A stretch of 64,000 bases of DNA. Origin: Halopseudomonas pelagia CL-AP6 (GTDB taxonomy: Bacteria > Pseudomonadota > Gammaproteobacteria > Pseudomonadales > Pseudomonadaceae). The position numbers were made by a program, and so were the translations under genes. Numbering within the stretch: position 1 is the first letter of the stretch; each line of letters starts with the position of its first letter. The stretch covers positions 124,001-188,000 of the forward strand of contig NZ_AROI01000016.1 in NCBI RefSeq assembly GCF_000410875.1. Reading direction: 5' to 3'. Below are positions 52,884 to 63,147 of the stretch, in pieces. Under the pieces are notes generated by a model. It was not told where the DNA came from. It worked only from the letters and a program-made list of their open reading frames with translations, and did not search any database.

Positions 52884-53512
52884 AGCCCCACCGCCATCAG
52901 ACGGCGTATCTCACCGTAGCCGGGTATATCCAATACAATTTCCACGGCCAATGGCAGTTGGCTGGCGGCTGGGTCGCTGTCGGCCGGCGGCCATGCGTCC
53001 AGCCGGTCGAGTCCAGTGGCGTTACGCACGACCAAGGCAAAGCCAGTCTGCATGCCGAGTCGTTCGTCCTCATCCACCAGAAAGCCAAAGGGCTGCACCC
53101 GCGCACTCTCTGCATCCGCTATATCTACCCCTGGCCAGAGCTGCCGCTCTAGCCCGCGATCAGTTATCAGCCAAGCAGTCCGGCGCAGGCGTTGATCACC
53201 GCCTGCGCCAGCACGGACTATCTCCAATAACTTGCTATCGCCACCTGCGCGCAAACGCAGCGGTGGCATGCGATCACCAAATTCATCGCGCACGCTGATA
53301 TCGACCAACTGCGCCAAATCCCGCTCCAGTACGCTGAGCGTGACCTGCAGGTCAGCCAGGCGCCGCGCATGCTCTTGGGTTACCTGGTCAGCGCTTAAAA
53401 CCGCACGCAAACCGCCATAAGCCACCATACTCATAACCGCGAACACCGCCATCGCCACGAGCATTTCCAACAGAGTAAAACCGCGCACGCGGCGGCGCAT
53501 AAACGGCCTCAT
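52880..53512 (-). CDS. gspJ: type II secretion minor pseudopilin GspJ
   Basis: The 210-aa protein has the leader RG-FTLLEMLVAMAVFAVMSMV and conserved AYGGLRAVL. It is a pseudopilus tip component. Its start overlaps the gspI stop as ATGA-type. Confidence 0.92.
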   Translation of the reverse strand: MRPFMRRRVRGFTLLEMLVAMAVFAVMSMVAYGGLRAVLSADQVTQEHARRLADLQVTLSVLERDLAQLVDISVRDEFGDRMPPLRLRAGGDSKLLEIVRAGAGGDQRLRRTAWLITDRGLERQLWPGVDIADAESARVQPFGFLVDEDERLGMQTGFALVVRNATGLDRLDAWPPADSDPAASQLPLAVEIVLDIPGYGEIRRLMAVGL

Positions 53513-53895
53513 GGCAGCATGAATCCGCTGACCAGCGCGCGCTGCTCCTGTTCGCCACGCTCAAACAGCCACAGCGTCACATCAATCCGTTTGACCGCAG
53601 GCAATACAACAGGCGCTTCGGGAACGTAGTCGGTAATCTCCACCCGATAGCCATAGCGAAACGGCCCCATGGTGGCATCACCACTGCGGTTGCCTGCACC
53701 GATCGGGCGCATCCCGGACTCGTACTCCGCCAACACGTTCTGCCCGGCCCAGTGCGCCAGCGTGCGCTCCTGGAGGTACAACGTGTTACGCGAATGATCA
53801 GAACCGCCCTTGATCAACGCCGCCAGCGCTACGGCCAGTATGGTCATCGCCACCAGTACTTCTAACAAGGTGAAGCCGTTATTCCGGGGGCGCAT
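53509..53895 (-). CDS. gspI: type II secretion minor pseudopilin GspI
   Basis: The 128-aa protein has the leader NG-FTLLEVLVAMTILAVALAAL, then the GspI pattern THWAGQN-like LAHWAGQNVLAEYE. It overlaps the gspH 3' end by 17 bp. Confidence 0.92.
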   Translation of the reverse strand: MRPRNNGFTLLEVLVAMTILAVALAALIKGGSDHSRNTLYLQERTLAHWAGQNVLAEYESGMRPIGAGNRSGDATMGPFRYGYRVEITDYVPEAPVVLPAVKRIDVTLWLFERGEQEQRALVSGFMLP

Positions 53896-54418
53896 TCAAT
53901 ACCTCGATGGTGCCTTCCAGACTGATCTGGATATGCCGCTCCAGCGGCTTGCCGGGAACTCGCAAGGTAATCAGCGAGGGGGTCATTTCGCCGGTATTGC
54001 CCATCCGCACGTTGGGCTCCCAACCGGCCGTCTGTGGCAGCGCATGGCGTTCACCCTCCTGTTCATACTCCAGCTCGATCACGCCCGACTCTAACTGCCA
54101 GGGTCCCAACTGCTGATCGAGCATAGGCTGCCATTCCCGGGTGCTGTCATCCAGAATGACCAGTTCAAGAAAACTATAGCCATCACGCCGCAGCCCCAAA
54201 GCGCGCTCAGCATCCCCGGTAATCAGCAGTTCATCGCGAGCCAGCCGCAACACCCCGGCCAGGCGCTGCGTCTCAGTACGCAGCTGTCGCTCGGCACCAT
54301 CACCGATAGACAACGTCGCCAGGCTGGCGACAATGCCGACCAATACCAGCACAACCAACAACTCCATCAGGGTAAAACCTGATGATGCTGTGCGGAATCT
54401 GGCAAATGGCCGGAGCAT
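53879..54418 (-). CDS. gspH: type II secretion minor pseudopilin GspH
   Basis: The 179-aa protein has the leader SG-FTLMELLVVLVLVGIVASL and the GspH globular domain. It sits below the tip complex in the pseudopilus. It begins 2 bases after the gspG stop. Confidence 0.92.
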   Translation of the reverse strand: MLRPFARFRTASSGFTLMELLVVLVLVGIVASLATLSIGDGAERQLRTETQRLAGVLRLARDELLITGDAERALGLRRDGYSFLELVILDDSTREWQPMLDQQLGPWQLESGVIELEYEQEGERHALPQTAGWEPNVRMGNTGEMTPSLITLRVPGKPLERHIQISLEGTIEVLNAPPE

Positions 54419-54420
54419 GC

Positions 54421-54882
54421 TCAGCGGTTCTCGTTCTGGTCCATGTCCCAGTTGCCGATATCGGCATTGGCTCCTTCACCGCCAGGCCGCCCATCGGCAC
54501 CCAGGCTGTATAGGTCATACTCGCGGCCGTCGCGGCCGGGGCGCAGATACTGATACTCGTTACCCCAGGGATCTTTCTGCAGGCGATCAATGTAACCACC
54601 AGTACGATAATTGCGTGGTACGTCACCACTGGTAGGGATAGTTACCAGCGCGAACAAACCCTGCTCAGTAGTGGGATAGTTAAAGTTATCCAGCCTGTAC
54701 AAATTCAGTGCACTCTCCAACGCGCGTATGTCGTTTTGCGCCTTGGTGGTCCGCGCCTGATCGGGACGATCCATCACTCGGGGTACCACGACCGCGGCAA
54801 GAATGCCGAGAATCACCACCACCACCATCACTTCGATCAGGGTAAAGCCGCGTTGTCTGCCCGACTGTCTAGTATTCAGCAT
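54421..54882 (-). CDS. gspG: type II secretion major pseudopilin GspG
   Basis: The 153-aa major pseudopilin has the leader RG-FTLIEVMVVVVILGILAAV, DPWGNEYQYL and a GADGRPGGEG calcium loop. It resembles hxcT of this window closely but has a distinct C-terminus (DMDQNENR). It begins 2 bases after gspF. Confidence 0.95.
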   Translation of the reverse strand: MLNTRQSGRQRGFTLIEVMVVVVILGILAAVVVPRVMDRPDQARTTKAQNDIRALESALNLYRLDNFNYPTTEQGLFALVTIPTSGDVPRNYRTGGYIDRLQKDPWGNEYQYLRPGRDGREYDLYSLGADGRPGGEGANADIGNWDMDQNENR

Positions 54883-54884
54883 GA

Positions 54885-56096
54885 TCAGTTAACCAGTTGA
54901 TTGAGTTCAAAAATCGGCAATAGTATGGCCAGTACGATAATCAATACCACGCCCCCCATTGCCAGTATCAGCAGCGGTTCGAAAACGCCCATCACTATCG
55001 CGATACGTGCTTCGAGCTCCCGCTCCTGGGTTTCGGCTGCCCGCTCAAGCATCTGGTCGAGCGTGCCGCTGCTCTCACCACTCTTGATCAGGCTCAATGT
55101 CATCGGCGGAAAATAGCCGCTCTGTTCCAGGGCGTGGCCAATACCAGACCCCTCACGCACCCGCTTGGCTGCATCCGTTACCGCATCACGCATGGGTACG
55201 TTAGTCATCACGCTAGCACTCATGTTCAACGCATCCAGCAGCGGCACGCCGCTGCCAGCGAGAATATTCAGCGTACGCGCAAAGCGCGCCGTGTTCAGCC
55301 CTCTTATCAGGCGTCCGAGCAAGGGCACGCGCAGTAACCAGGCATCCCAGCTGTAGCGAAATCCAGGCTTTTTCAGCATCTGCTTAAAGGCAAAAATACC
55401 GCCGATCAGTACGGCGAGCATCAGCACACCCCAGCTACGCAGGGCATCGCTGGTAGCAATCAGGGCGCGCGTCAGCCAGGGCAACTGCTGGTTCATGCCG
55501 GCAAACACCTGCACAACCTCTGGCACCACATACGTCAGCAGGGCAACGGTTACCAGCAAGGCGATAACGGTAAGAATCGCCGGGTAAAACATCGCCAGCT
55601 GAATTTTCTGACGCATCGCATTCTGCGCCTCGACGTTATCCGCCAGCCGCTCAAGCACCAGATCAAGACGCCCAGCCTGCTCCCCCGCTGCCAGGGTCGT
55701 ACGGTAAATAGCGGGGAAAACCGAGGGAAATTCGCCCAACGCATGGGCCAGCGGCAAGCCCTCCATGACCCGGGTGCGGACCGCTGCAAGAGTCGATTTG
55801 ACTTTCTGCGTCTCGCTCTGCCGAGCGACGGTGCCCAGCACTTCTTCTATCGGCATGCCAGCGCGCGCCAGCGTGGCCATCTGCCGGGTAGCCAAGGCCA
55901 ACTCCAAAGGCTTAATGCGTTGCTGCAACACCGGCATCCGCATCACTGACTTGCGTTCGGCTACCTGGCTGACCGACATCGGCATCAGCCCCTTGTCGCG
56001 CAGCCGGCTGCGCACCTGGCGAGAAGAATCCCCTTCCTCGACGCCTTTGCGGGTGCGGCCGTTAGTATCCAATGCGACATATTCGTAGGCGGGCAT
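54885..56096 (-). CDS. gspF: type II secretion inner-membrane protein GspF
   Basis: The 403-aa protein has duplicated T2SSF domains, transmembrane helices near 170-195, 220-240 and 375-398, and the start MPAYEYVALDTNGRTRKG typical of XcpS-like GspF. It begins 2 bases after gspE. Confidence 0.95.
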   Translation of the reverse strand: MPAYEYVALDTNGRTRKGVEEGDSSRQVRSRLRDKGLMPMSVSQVAERKSVMRMPVLQQRIKPLELALATRQMATLARAGMPIEEVLGTVARQSETQKVKSTLAAVRTRVMEGLPLAHALGEFPSVFPAIYRTTLAAGEQAGRLDLVLERLADNVEAQNAMRQKIQLAMFYPAILTVIALLVTVALLTYVVPEVVQVFAGMNQQLPWLTRALIATSDALRSWGVLMLAVLIGGIFAFKQMLKKPGFRYSWDAWLLRVPLLGRLIRGLNTARFARTLNILAGSGVPLLDALNMSASVMTNVPMRDAVTDAAKRVREGSGIGHALEQSGYFPPMTLSLIKSGESSGTLDQMLERAAETQERELEARIAIVMGVFEPLLILAMGGVVLIIVLAILLPIFELNQLVN

Positions 56097-56098
56097 GT

Positions 56099-57610
56099 TC
56101 AGTCCTCCCGGGTGACGCGCAGCACTTCTTCCAGGGTGGTCTGCCCGGCCAGCACCCGACGCAGTCCGTCATGGCGTATGCCTGTCTGCGCCAACCGCGC
56201 GTGGCGGATCATGGCTTGTTCACTGGCACCGTCGTGAATCAAGCCACGCAAGGTATCATCCACTTCAATCAGTTCATAAATACCGGTGCGACCTTTATAG
56301 CCATTGTTGTTGCATTCAGTGCAGCCGACCGCACTGTATAGTGTCGGCGCCTGGTCTTCACTGACGCCCATTAGCCGGCATTCGCTGGCCGACGCCGGGT
56401 GCGGTTTGCGACACGCGGGGCACAGGGTGCGTACCAGGCGCTGCGCCAATACACCGTTGAGCGTAGAAGACAACAGAAAGGGCTCCACCCCCATATCGCG
56501 CAAACGTGTAATCGCCCCCACCGCAGTGTTGGTGTGCAATGTGGAAAATACCAGGTGGCCGGTGAGGCTCGCCTGAATGGCAATCTGCACCGTCTCCACA
56601 TCGCGAATCTCACCGACCATCACCACGTCGGGATCCTGACGCAGAATCGCCCGCAGGCCGCGTGCAAAGGTCATGTCGACCTTGGTGTTGATTTGCGTCT
56701 GACCGATGCCGTCGAGGTAATACTCGATCGGATCTTCCACCGTCAAAATGTTGCGGCTGCGGTCGTTGAGCTGCATCAGTGCTGAGTACAAGGTGGTGGT
56801 TTTACCCGAACCGGTGGGTCCTGTGACCAACACAATGCCGTGTGGTCGCGCGATCACCCTCTCCATGGCCTCGTAGTGGTCTTTGCCCATGCCCAACTGC
56901 CGCAATTCAAGGCGTCCGGCCTGCTTATCGAGCAGGCGTAGTACCACCCGTTCACCATGCCCAGAGGGCAAGGTGGACACTCGTACATCCACAGCACGAC
57001 CCACCAGTTTCAAACCGATCCGGCCATCCTGAGGCAAGCGCTTTTCAGCGATATCCAGTTTCGCCATGACCTTGATCCGCGACACGATCACCGGTGCGAG
57101 GGCACGGGGAGGCTCAAGAATCTCGCGCAACACGCCATCCACCCGTAAACGAATAGACAGGCGATTTTCAAACGGCTCGATATGAATATCCGAAGCATTT
57201 TCTTTAACCGCTTCAGATAACAACGCGTTGATCAGGCGAATGATCGGCGCCTCGTCCTGGGACTCGAGCAGGTCTTCTGGCTCGGACAGCGACTGGGCCA
57301 CCGACATTAGATCAGCATCTTCACTCAGACCTTCGACAAATTGCATGGCATCGTTGGCCGAGCGTTCATAGCGATCACGTAACCGCGCCGCAAAGGCGTC
57401 GTCATCCAATACCTGCGGCTTCAGCGGATAGCCGGCTCGGCGGCGCAATTCCAGCAGCGCCTGGGGGTCGCAATCGGCCCGCACATACACATCCAGATGA
57501 CCATCATGCAACAAGCCCGGCACCACGCCGAAGCGCCGCGCGAAGCGATAACCGGTCTCTGCCTGCGGGCCAGGATCGGGAATCAGGCCACCCATCTCGC
57601 TATCGGTCAT
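56099..57610 (-). CDS. gspE: type II secretion ATPase GspE
   Basis: The 503-aa ATPase has N1/N2 domains (about 1-115), Walker [11 protein letters not shown] (264-273), Walker [10 protein letters not shown], a His box FSTLHTNTA and a CPAC...CTEC zinc module. It begins 11 bases after the gspD stop. Its longer N-terminal part distinguishes it from hxcR. Confidence 0.95.
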   Translation of the reverse strand: MTDSEMGGLIPDPGPQAETGYRFARRFGVVPGLLHDGHLDVYVRADCDPQALLELRRRAGYPLKPQVLDDDAFAARLRDRYERSANDAMQFVEGLSEDADLMSVAQSLSEPEDLLESQDEAPIIRLINALLSEAVKENASDIHIEPFENRLSIRLRVDGVLREILEPPRALAPVIVSRIKVMAKLDIAEKRLPQDGRIGLKLVGRAVDVRVSTLPSGHGERVVLRLLDKQAGRLELRQLGMGKDHYEAMERVIARPHGIVLVTGPTGSGKTTTLYSALMQLNDRSRNILTVEDPIEYYLDGIGQTQINTKVDMTFARGLRAILRQDPDVVMVGEIRDVETVQIAIQASLTGHLVFSTLHTNTAVGAITRLRDMGVEPFLLSSTLNGVLAQRLVRTLCPACRKPHPASASECRLMGVSEDQAPTLYSAVGCTECNNNGYKGRTGIYELIEVDDTLRGLIHDGASEQAMIRHARLAQTGIRHDGLRRVLAGQTTLEEVLRVTRED

Positions 57611-57621
57611 GCCCTGCCCCC

Positions 57622-59664
57622 TTATTTCGCTGCCTGCGGTGGCGGTGGAATGCTGGTCTTTGTTGGTACGCCACCACGGTAGGCATTTTCAAACGGCGGC
57701 GGCAGGCTCAGCAGATAGTTCCAGTCAGGTAGAACCGGACGGCTATCTGGCGGCAACAGGCCGCCCTTACGGTTCTGCTCGCGAACCTGTTGGTCGCGTA
57801 TATAGGTGTATTTAGAGTGACTCAAGTCCTGCGACACGGCAGCATCGCGCACAATCACCGGCCGCAGGAAGACCATCAGATTGCGTTTTTCCATACGCGC
57901 GGTGTCATAACGGAACAGCCGCCCCAACCCCGGTATATCGCCCAGCCCAGGCACCTTGTCACGAGTCTCGACCAGCTGATCGTCGATCAGGCCACCCAGC
58001 ACGATCAGATCATTGTCGTCGACCATCACATGGGTTTTCAGCGTGCGGGTGTTGGTAATCAGGTCGGCAGCCCCAGTTACGCTTTGGGCGATCTGCGAGA
58101 CCTCCTGTTCAATCTCCAGGCGTACGGCATTGCCTTCGTTGATTTGCGGTTTGATTTTCAGCTTGATACCCACATCTTCGCGCTGAATAGTGTCAAACGC
58201 CTGCCCTGACGCTTCTACCGAGCGCCCCACAATAAAAGGTACGTTCTGGCCGACCACGATCTCGGCTTCTTCGTTATCCAGCGTCATCAGGCTCGGCGTT
58301 GACAGGATATTGCTTGAGCTGTCGCCCTGCAGCGCATTGATCAGCAGAGCAATCTGGGTACTGCCGATCCGACCAAAGCCGCCCAGCGTCATGCCGTCAC
58401 TCAACGACGGCGGCGTAGTGACGCTGCCATCCAGAAAGGCACTGGCCGCCGCCGCAGTGCCGACGATCCCGTTGCCGCCACGGTTGAAGTTGATAATGCC
58501 CACTCCGCCATTTTCGCTGCCAATGCCCCATTGCACACCCAGCTCCTTGGCACGGTCGTAGGACACCTCGGCAATCACCGCTTCCACCAGTACCTGAGCA
58601 CGGCGGATATCCAGCTTGCTAATGATTGAGGCCATATCGCGTGACAGCTCAGCAGGTCCGAAAATCACCACAGAGTTGGTGCTCTCATGCGCCTGAATCC
58701 GTACGGCAGACTGCTGGCCGACCCTGCTGCCACCGGACATGCTGCCGTCCGCACTCTGGGCCATGCTGTCCTCGACCTGGCGGCCCTCAGCGATGCCCCT
58801 CAGCACTTCAGCGACATCCTCGGCATTGGCATAGCGCAGATAATGGACCTGGGTCGCGCCCCCTTCGGCGGGCCGGTCCAACTGCTGAATAATGTCGCGA
58901 AGCGATCCACGATTAGACGGATCTCCGCGCAAGATGACGGTGTTAGTCCGCTGATCAGCGATCGCGCGTGCCCGTTTGGTAAAATCCTCACCCGGGGTCG
59001 GCGCGTCCAATGAGTCAACAATACGCACCACATCCAGCGCCGACGCATGCTGGAGCGGAATTATCTCGAACTCCTCCATGGACTCTAGATCGATACGCTC
59101 GATTAGGGCTTGGATACGCCGCACATTCGCTGCCGTATCGGCAATGATCAGACTATTGGACTCGGCTGCTGCAGCAAGATGCCCGCCCTTGGGTACCAAT
59201 GGCCGAAGAATACGTACCAGTTGCCCGGCATTGATATGCTTGACGCCTATTACGTGGGTGATCACTTCATCCCCCCGGCTGCGGCCATCCAGCGATCCCA
59301 CTTCATTTTCCTTCGCCTGCACTTCCGGCAGAATCCGCACCGTTCCTTGTTCGCCCGCTACCGCAGCGAATCCATAAGACTTGAGCACACCGAGAAACAG
59401 ATCATAAAGCTCACCGCGCTTGACCGGCGTGCCCGACACCACATTAACCTGACCGCGAACCCGCGGATCCACGATAAAATTAATCCCGGTTTCCTGGCTG
59501 ACAATTTCGATCAGCCCGTTGATTTCGGCATCACGCAGATTGAGCACCAGCTCCTCGTTCGGATCACCGGCAGTCTGGGTCTGCGCATGCACTGACGCAC
59601 TCAGCAGGCTGAGCCCCAGAAGCAAAGGGAGGGTACAGCGGGCAATTTGGGACAACATCGGCAT
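57622..59664 (-). CDS. gspD: type II secretin GspD
   Basis: The 680-aa secretin has a signal peptide (about residues 1-28, ending VHA-QTQ) without lipobox. N0-N3 domains follow, then the secretin core with [14 protein letters not shown] and a short S-domain-like tail. It forms the outer-membrane channel of the second system. Unlike hxcQ it is not lipidated, so a separate pilotin may be needed. An in-frame ATG two codons later is an alternative start. Confidence 0.94.
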   Translation of the reverse strand: MPMLSQIARCTLPLLLGLSLLSASVHAQTQTAGDPNEELVLNLRDAEINGLIEIVSQETGINFIVDPRVRGQVNVVSGTPVKRGELYDLFLGVLKSYGFAAVAGEQGTVRILPEVQAKENEVGSLDGRSRGDEVITHVIGVKHINAGQLVRILRPLVPKGGHLAAAAESNSLIIADTAANVRRIQALIERIDLESMEEFEIIPLQHASALDVVRIVDSLDAPTPGEDFTKRARAIADQRTNTVILRGDPSNRGSLRDIIQQLDRPAEGGATQVHYLRYANAEDVAEVLRGIAEGRQVEDSMAQSADGSMSGGSRVGQQSAVRIQAHESTNSVVIFGPAELSRDMASIISKLDIRRAQVLVEAVIAEVSYDRAKELGVQWGIGSENGGVGIINFNRGGNGIVGTAAAASAFLDGSVTTPPSLSDGMTLGGFGRIGSTQIALLINALQGDSSSNILSTPSLMTLDNEEAEIVVGQNVPFIVGRSVEASGQAFDTIQREDVGIKLKIKPQINEGNAVRLEIEQEVSQIAQSVTGAADLITNTRTLKTHVMVDDNDLIVLGGLIDDQLVETRDKVPGLGDIPGLGRLFRYDTARMEKRNLMVFLRPVIVRDAAVSQDLSHSKYTYIRDQQVREQNRKGGLLPPDSRPVLPDWNYLLSLPPPFENAYRGGVPTKTSIPPPPQAAK

Positions 59665-59670
59665 CGTGTA

Positions 59671-60537
59671 TCAATCCATCGTTATCGTTATAGTCATCGG
59701 CTCACCGTTTCTTTCCAGCGTCAGGCTGACCCTATCGCCCGTCAGCTCCTGAAGGATGTCGCGGTAATCATTAATCTCGGAAACGGGCGTGCCCTCGACC
59801 GAGGTCACCACATCACCAGCCTGCAGGCCGGCAGCTTCAAATTCACGGGCATTACGCGCCGGACTAACCTCCAGACCGTACATGGCCCCGTCGATCATGA
59901 CCGGGCTGGCAGATACCACTTGCAGAAAACGTTGTGGGTCATTCATCCAGGTTTCACGATCAATCCGTGCCACGCCGCCGTCAGACGCCAACGTCATACT
60001 GGTATCAACCTGGGGTAAATTGGCGGTACGCCGCGAAGGCGCTGGCGCACCGGAAGACAACGGCCGCCGCTGCAAACGCAAGGTTTCAAGTTTGCCATCA
60101 CGGGCCAGAATCACCCGATCGGCCAGCACCTGCTCAAGACGCACGCTACCGGGCAGCTCAGCACCCACCCGGTAATATTTTTCTGGCTGGCCCTGGGGCG
60201 CCAGAATTGCGCCACTGCGCTCAGGATCCGGATCAGCCAACACCCCTTTAAGCACCCAGCTCAGAGAGGTGTCCGGCGCGTTGACGACCCTATTGGCCGT
60301 TGCCGCTGCCGATCCGAACACCGACAAAGCAGCCACATCTTCATAGTCACGCACGCGCACGCCTTCAGAGCCGCCAGCCACGGGGTCAAAGCGGCTAGCG
60401 TCAGCAGCAGGCAAAACGCTTGAGGGTTCGACAATCATCCAGGTAAGACGCCCAAGCATAACCACCACTACCGCCATCAGTAGCAGGGTAATGAGTCTTA
60501 CAACAGGCTCGATTGACAATCGGGGGTCCAGGGGCAT
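59671..60537 (-). CDS. gspC: type II secretion protein GspC with PDZ domain
   Basis: The 288-aa inner-membrane protein has one transmembrane helix (about 14-34), a homology-region domain (about 85-160, with SWVLKGVLADPD) and a C-terminal PDZ domain (about 230-285, with GDVVTSVEGTPV). It couples the platform to GspD. GGAG six bases upstream selects ATG 60537. It is the first gene of the operon C-D-E-F-G-H-I-J-K-L-M-N. Confidence 0.93.
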   Translation of the reverse strand: MPLDPRLSIEPVVRLITLLLMAVVVVMLGRLTWMIVEPSSVLPAADASRFDPVAGGSEGVRVRDYEDVAALSVFGSAAATANRVVNAPDTSLSWVLKGVLADPDPERSGAILAPQGQPEKYYRVGAELPGSVRLEQVLADRVILARDGKLETLRLQRRPLSSGAPAPSRRTANLPQVDTSMTLASDGGVARIDRETWMNDPQRFLQVVSASPVMIDGAMYGLEVSPARNAREFEAAGLQAGDVVTSVEGTPVSEINDYRDILQELTGDRVSLTLERNGEPMTITITMD

Positions 60538-60950
60538 GCATTCTCCGGGGCAAAGACGGTGGGCTGTACACAGCAGCCAGGCCAAGCACTGACATCCTAC
60601 TGACCATTCTTTGCAAAATTATTGTTATAGGTCTGAAACAAGCGAAACAGACGAATTGATTGTCACGAAATTGCTCTGCCGCGACAACCCCCTAACGGGT
60701 TAAAGCATTTCTTTCACCTATTTTGCTGATCGTTCGCCACAAACTCACCGCAAAAACCCACCCATTTGGGTGAGTTCCGCGACACAGTCATCCATGCAAT
60801 CAATGCTGGCTTATCCATGGCCACAAAACCCGCACCTGTTTGCTTGCCGCACGCTGTATTTGAAGCTTTACTCTAATCCAGCAATGCCAGCTCCAAACGG
60901 TCTTACCCCAATAAAAACAATTTTTGGCCTTGCCTGTCAGGAGAATAAGA
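60538..60950. promoter_or_regulatory. divergent promoter region of gspC and the esterase-like gene
   Basis: This is a 413-bp gene-free region. It contains TTGTCACGAAAT at 60660-60671, identical to a site upstream of the giant exoprotein. It also has an inverted repeat CTCACCCAAATGGGTGGG-like around 60749-60776 (ACCCACCCATTTGGGTGAGT, arms CACCCA/TGGGTG). No reading frame looks real. Confidence 0.4.
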
Positions 60951-62477
60951 ATGATAGCGTTGAAGAGAACGGCGTATTTAAGTGTCGCGATCAGTACGAT
61001 AGTGCTCACTGGTTGCCTGAGCGGTGGTGGTGGCGGCGGTAGCGATGATGCTGACGCGGGATTTGTCTGCGAAACTCAGGGTGACACCGCAGATGGTGCG
61101 CGCGAACAGCAATTCAGAATAGACAACTGCGATTTTAGAATTACTGACGAAGATCTAAAAGCGGCTGAATTCTCCTCACTTGCTGGCTATGAAAGTGCTA
61201 CGCAACGTTCAGGCGTATTGAACGATGCTTTGTACCGAATCGAAGTCCCAGAAAACTGGAATGGCCAACTGGTAATGTGGGCTCATGGGTTCAGGGGCGG
61301 AGAAGGAACCAGCCTGACCGTTGATAATCCGCCGAACCGCGAGCAGCTCCTGGAACTGGGATACGCTTGGGCAGCCTCCTCTTACAGAGCAAATTATTAC
61401 GATGTGAAGGTCGGTGTTGAAGATACAAATCGACTTGCTCTGAATTTTAGCGACATTACCGGACTGGCTGAACCCACCAAGTTTCTCATTGCAGGCTACT
61501 CGATGGGCGGGCATGTCACCGGAGCCGCAATCGAACCTGAGAATCGTCAGGTTCTGGCTGAAGCCGACCTTGATGTCAATTACTCTGCCGCCATGCCCAT
61601 GTGCGGAGTAATGGGTGATACAACCCTCTTCGATTACTTTGGCGCCTACAACCTTGCTCTTTTTGAGCTAGGTGGAGATGGCGCTGACATCTTCCCGGCT
61701 GACGACGTTGCGACCAAATTGGCCACCGCGCGCAGCAATCTTTGGATTGATTACGACGCAAACCCCAATGCAAACGGTTTACAGGGCAGTGGATTCGTTC
61801 TCTACCAGATTTTGCAAAATTTATCCGGCGGCGAGCGTCCAGTATATCCTTTCGGCTTCGGTGGCTATCAAGAGACATTACAAGATCTCGCTGATAGCGA
61901 TGGGACAATAGACGGCATCCTTACCGACCAAGGTGTCGACACAAGCTATATAACGTATCGCTTCGAGTCAGACCAATTACAACCAAACCTACCCGAGACG
62001 CCCTATTCTGCCGGGCAAACCCAGCAAGAGCTCTTTGTAAACGCCAGCATATATAGAGCAGTACCTGAACCCGACGCAAATGGACCACGCGGCATTGGGG
62101 AGTTGCGCTGGATACCCAAGATCAATGGGGAGTTCACTATTCCGGTACTTACACTGCATAATCTGGGTGATCTGTTTGTGCCCTTCAGCATGCAGCAAAT
62201 CTATCGTCAGAGGGCTATCAATAACGGCAATCCCAACTTGTTAGTTCAGAGAGCTATACGCTCGGTTGTTCACTGCGAGTTCACAACAGCTGAGGTTGAG
62301 GAAGCTTTCACCGATCTCGTTGCCTGGGAACAGAATATTGCTGCTATCCCTGCGGGGGATGACGTTCTTGACGCTGCGGCGGTAGCTGAGGACGACTTTG
62401 GTTGCGCATTCACCCGTGGCGATCGCTTAGTGATGCAAGGACTACCGACTTGCGCGTCGTTTCAAGTGCCTTTGTAA
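60951..62477 (+). CDS. alpha/beta-hydrolase lipoprotein (esterase-like)
   Basis: The 508-aa lipoprotein has a lipobox VLTGC (Cys22) followed by a Gly6 linker. An alpha/beta-hydrolase domain has oxyanion MWAHGF (109-114) and nucleophile elbow GYSMGG (Ser184). The likely His is in VVHCEF near 440. Substrate unknown. AGGAG seven bases before ATG 60951 fixes the start. It is divergent from the gspC operon; being a lipoprotein it is unlikely to be a typical T2SS cargo, though surface lipoprotein export by T2SS is known. Confidence 0.78.
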   Translation: MIALKRTAYLSVAISTIVLTGCLSGGGGGGSDDADAGFVCETQGDTADGAREQQFRIDNCDFRITDEDLKAAEFSSLAGYESATQRSGVLNDALYRIEVPENWNGQLVMWAHGFRGGEGTSLTVDNPPNREQLLELGYAWAASSYRANYYDVKVGVEDTNRLALNFSDITGLAEPTKFLIAGYSMGGHVTGAAIEPENRQVLAEADLDVNYSAAMPMCGVMGDTTLFDYFGAYNLALFELGGDGADIFPADDVATKLATARSNLWIDYDANPNANGLQGSGFVLYQILQNLSGGERPVYPFGFGGYQETLQDLADSDGTIDGILTDQGVDTSYITYRFESDQLQPNLPETPYSAGQTQQELFVNASIYRAVPEPDANGPRGIGELRWIPKINGEFTIPVLTLHNLGDLFVPFSMQQIYRQRAINNGNPNLLVQRAIRSVVHCEFTTAEVEEAFTDLVAWEQNIAAIPAGDDVLDAAAVAEDDFGCAFTRGDRLVMQGLPTCASFQVPL

Positions 62478-62507
62478 TGATCGACCACCTTCGCAATAGA
62501 AGGTAAT

Positions 62508-62544
62508 AAACAGGCCTGACACGCTCCGCGTGTCAGGCCTGTTT
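62508..62544. terminator. bidirectional terminator overlapping the end of tatB
   Basis: A perfect 17-bp stem (62508-62524 with 62528-62544, loop TCC) with A- and T-runs lies between convergent genes. The last three codons and stop of tatB (ending 62533) are inside the right arm. Confidence 0.9.
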
Positions 62545-62802
62545 TTCTTCCAGCGCCAGCACCTCTTGCACCTTGCGTTTCACGTTCGTGCGTTTCAGCG
62601 CTATTACATTTTCCTTTAATTCTTCGAGTTCTTCCCGCGGCAGTTCCTTCTCCACCTGAGCCTGTACATCCGCCAAAGCTGCTTTCGCCTTGCCGACCAT
62701 CACCCCTGCCACCTTGACGATAGCCAAAGCTCTCTGCGGTCCTAGCACCAGTAAAGCGACCGTCAGTATGAGCACCCATTCGCTCAAGCCATTATCGAAC
62801 AT
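62533..62802 (-). CDS. tatB: Sec-independent translocase subunit TatB
   Basis: The 89-aa protein has an N-terminal membrane helix (LSEWVLILTVALLVLGPQRA), with the Glu and GP hinge of TatB, and an amphipathic helix plus charged tail. TatB binds twin-arginine substrates. It follows tatA by 15 bp with GGGAGG upstream. It is shorter than housekeeping TatB (about 140-170 aa). No tatC is seen here. Confidence 0.85.
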   Translation of the reverse strand: MFDNGLSEWVLILTVALLVLGPQRALAIVKVAGVMVGKAKAALADVQAQVEKELPREELEELKENVIALKRTNVKRKVQEVLALEEKQA

Positions 62803-62817
62803 ACAGCGGCCTCCCGA

Positions 62818-63045
62818 TCAGGACACCAGCTCTTCTTTCTCGGCCTGGCGTTTCTGCGTGCTAAGTCCGGAATCGAGCGACAGCGCTTCGCTCGCCTCTT
62901 CACTTTCGCGTACCGCCTTCTTGAAACCACTCAAGGCCCCGCCCAGGTCACCGCCAATGGAGCGCAGCCGTTTGGTCCCGAACAGCAACATCACAATTAC
63001 CAACACGATCAGCAAAGAGCCGATACTAACGCCACCAATACCCAT
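62818..63045 (-). CDS. tatA: Sec-independent translocase subunit TatA
   Basis: The 75-aa protein has a membrane helix ([21 protein letters not shown]), the FG hinge and a conserved [17 protein letters not shown] amphipathic helix. TatA forms the Tat pore. GGAG lies 8 bases upstream. It follows the PhoX-type phosphatase gene, so it probably is a dedicated copy for that cargo. Confidence 0.9.
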   Translation of the reverse strand: MGIGGVSIGSLLIVLVIVMLLFGTKRLRSIGGDLGGALSGFKKAVRESEEASEALSLDSGLSTQKRQAEKEELVS

Positions 63046-63062
63046 GGGAATTCTCCATAAAA

Positions 63063-63095
63063 AGGGTCCCGCGCAGGATAGCTGCGCGGGATTAA
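63063..63095 (-). terminator. hairpin between phoX-like gene and tatA (attenuator-like)
   Basis: On the reverse strand the arms TCCCGCGCA/TGCGCGGGA are followed by CCCTTTTTAT directly before the tatA ribosome-binding site. It may partially terminate, or protect, the upstream message. Confidence 0.6.
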
Positions 63096-63147
63096 AATGT
63101 AGATCTGCGGGATACCGACCGGCTCGCAGGAGCGGGTCGGCGTCCGA

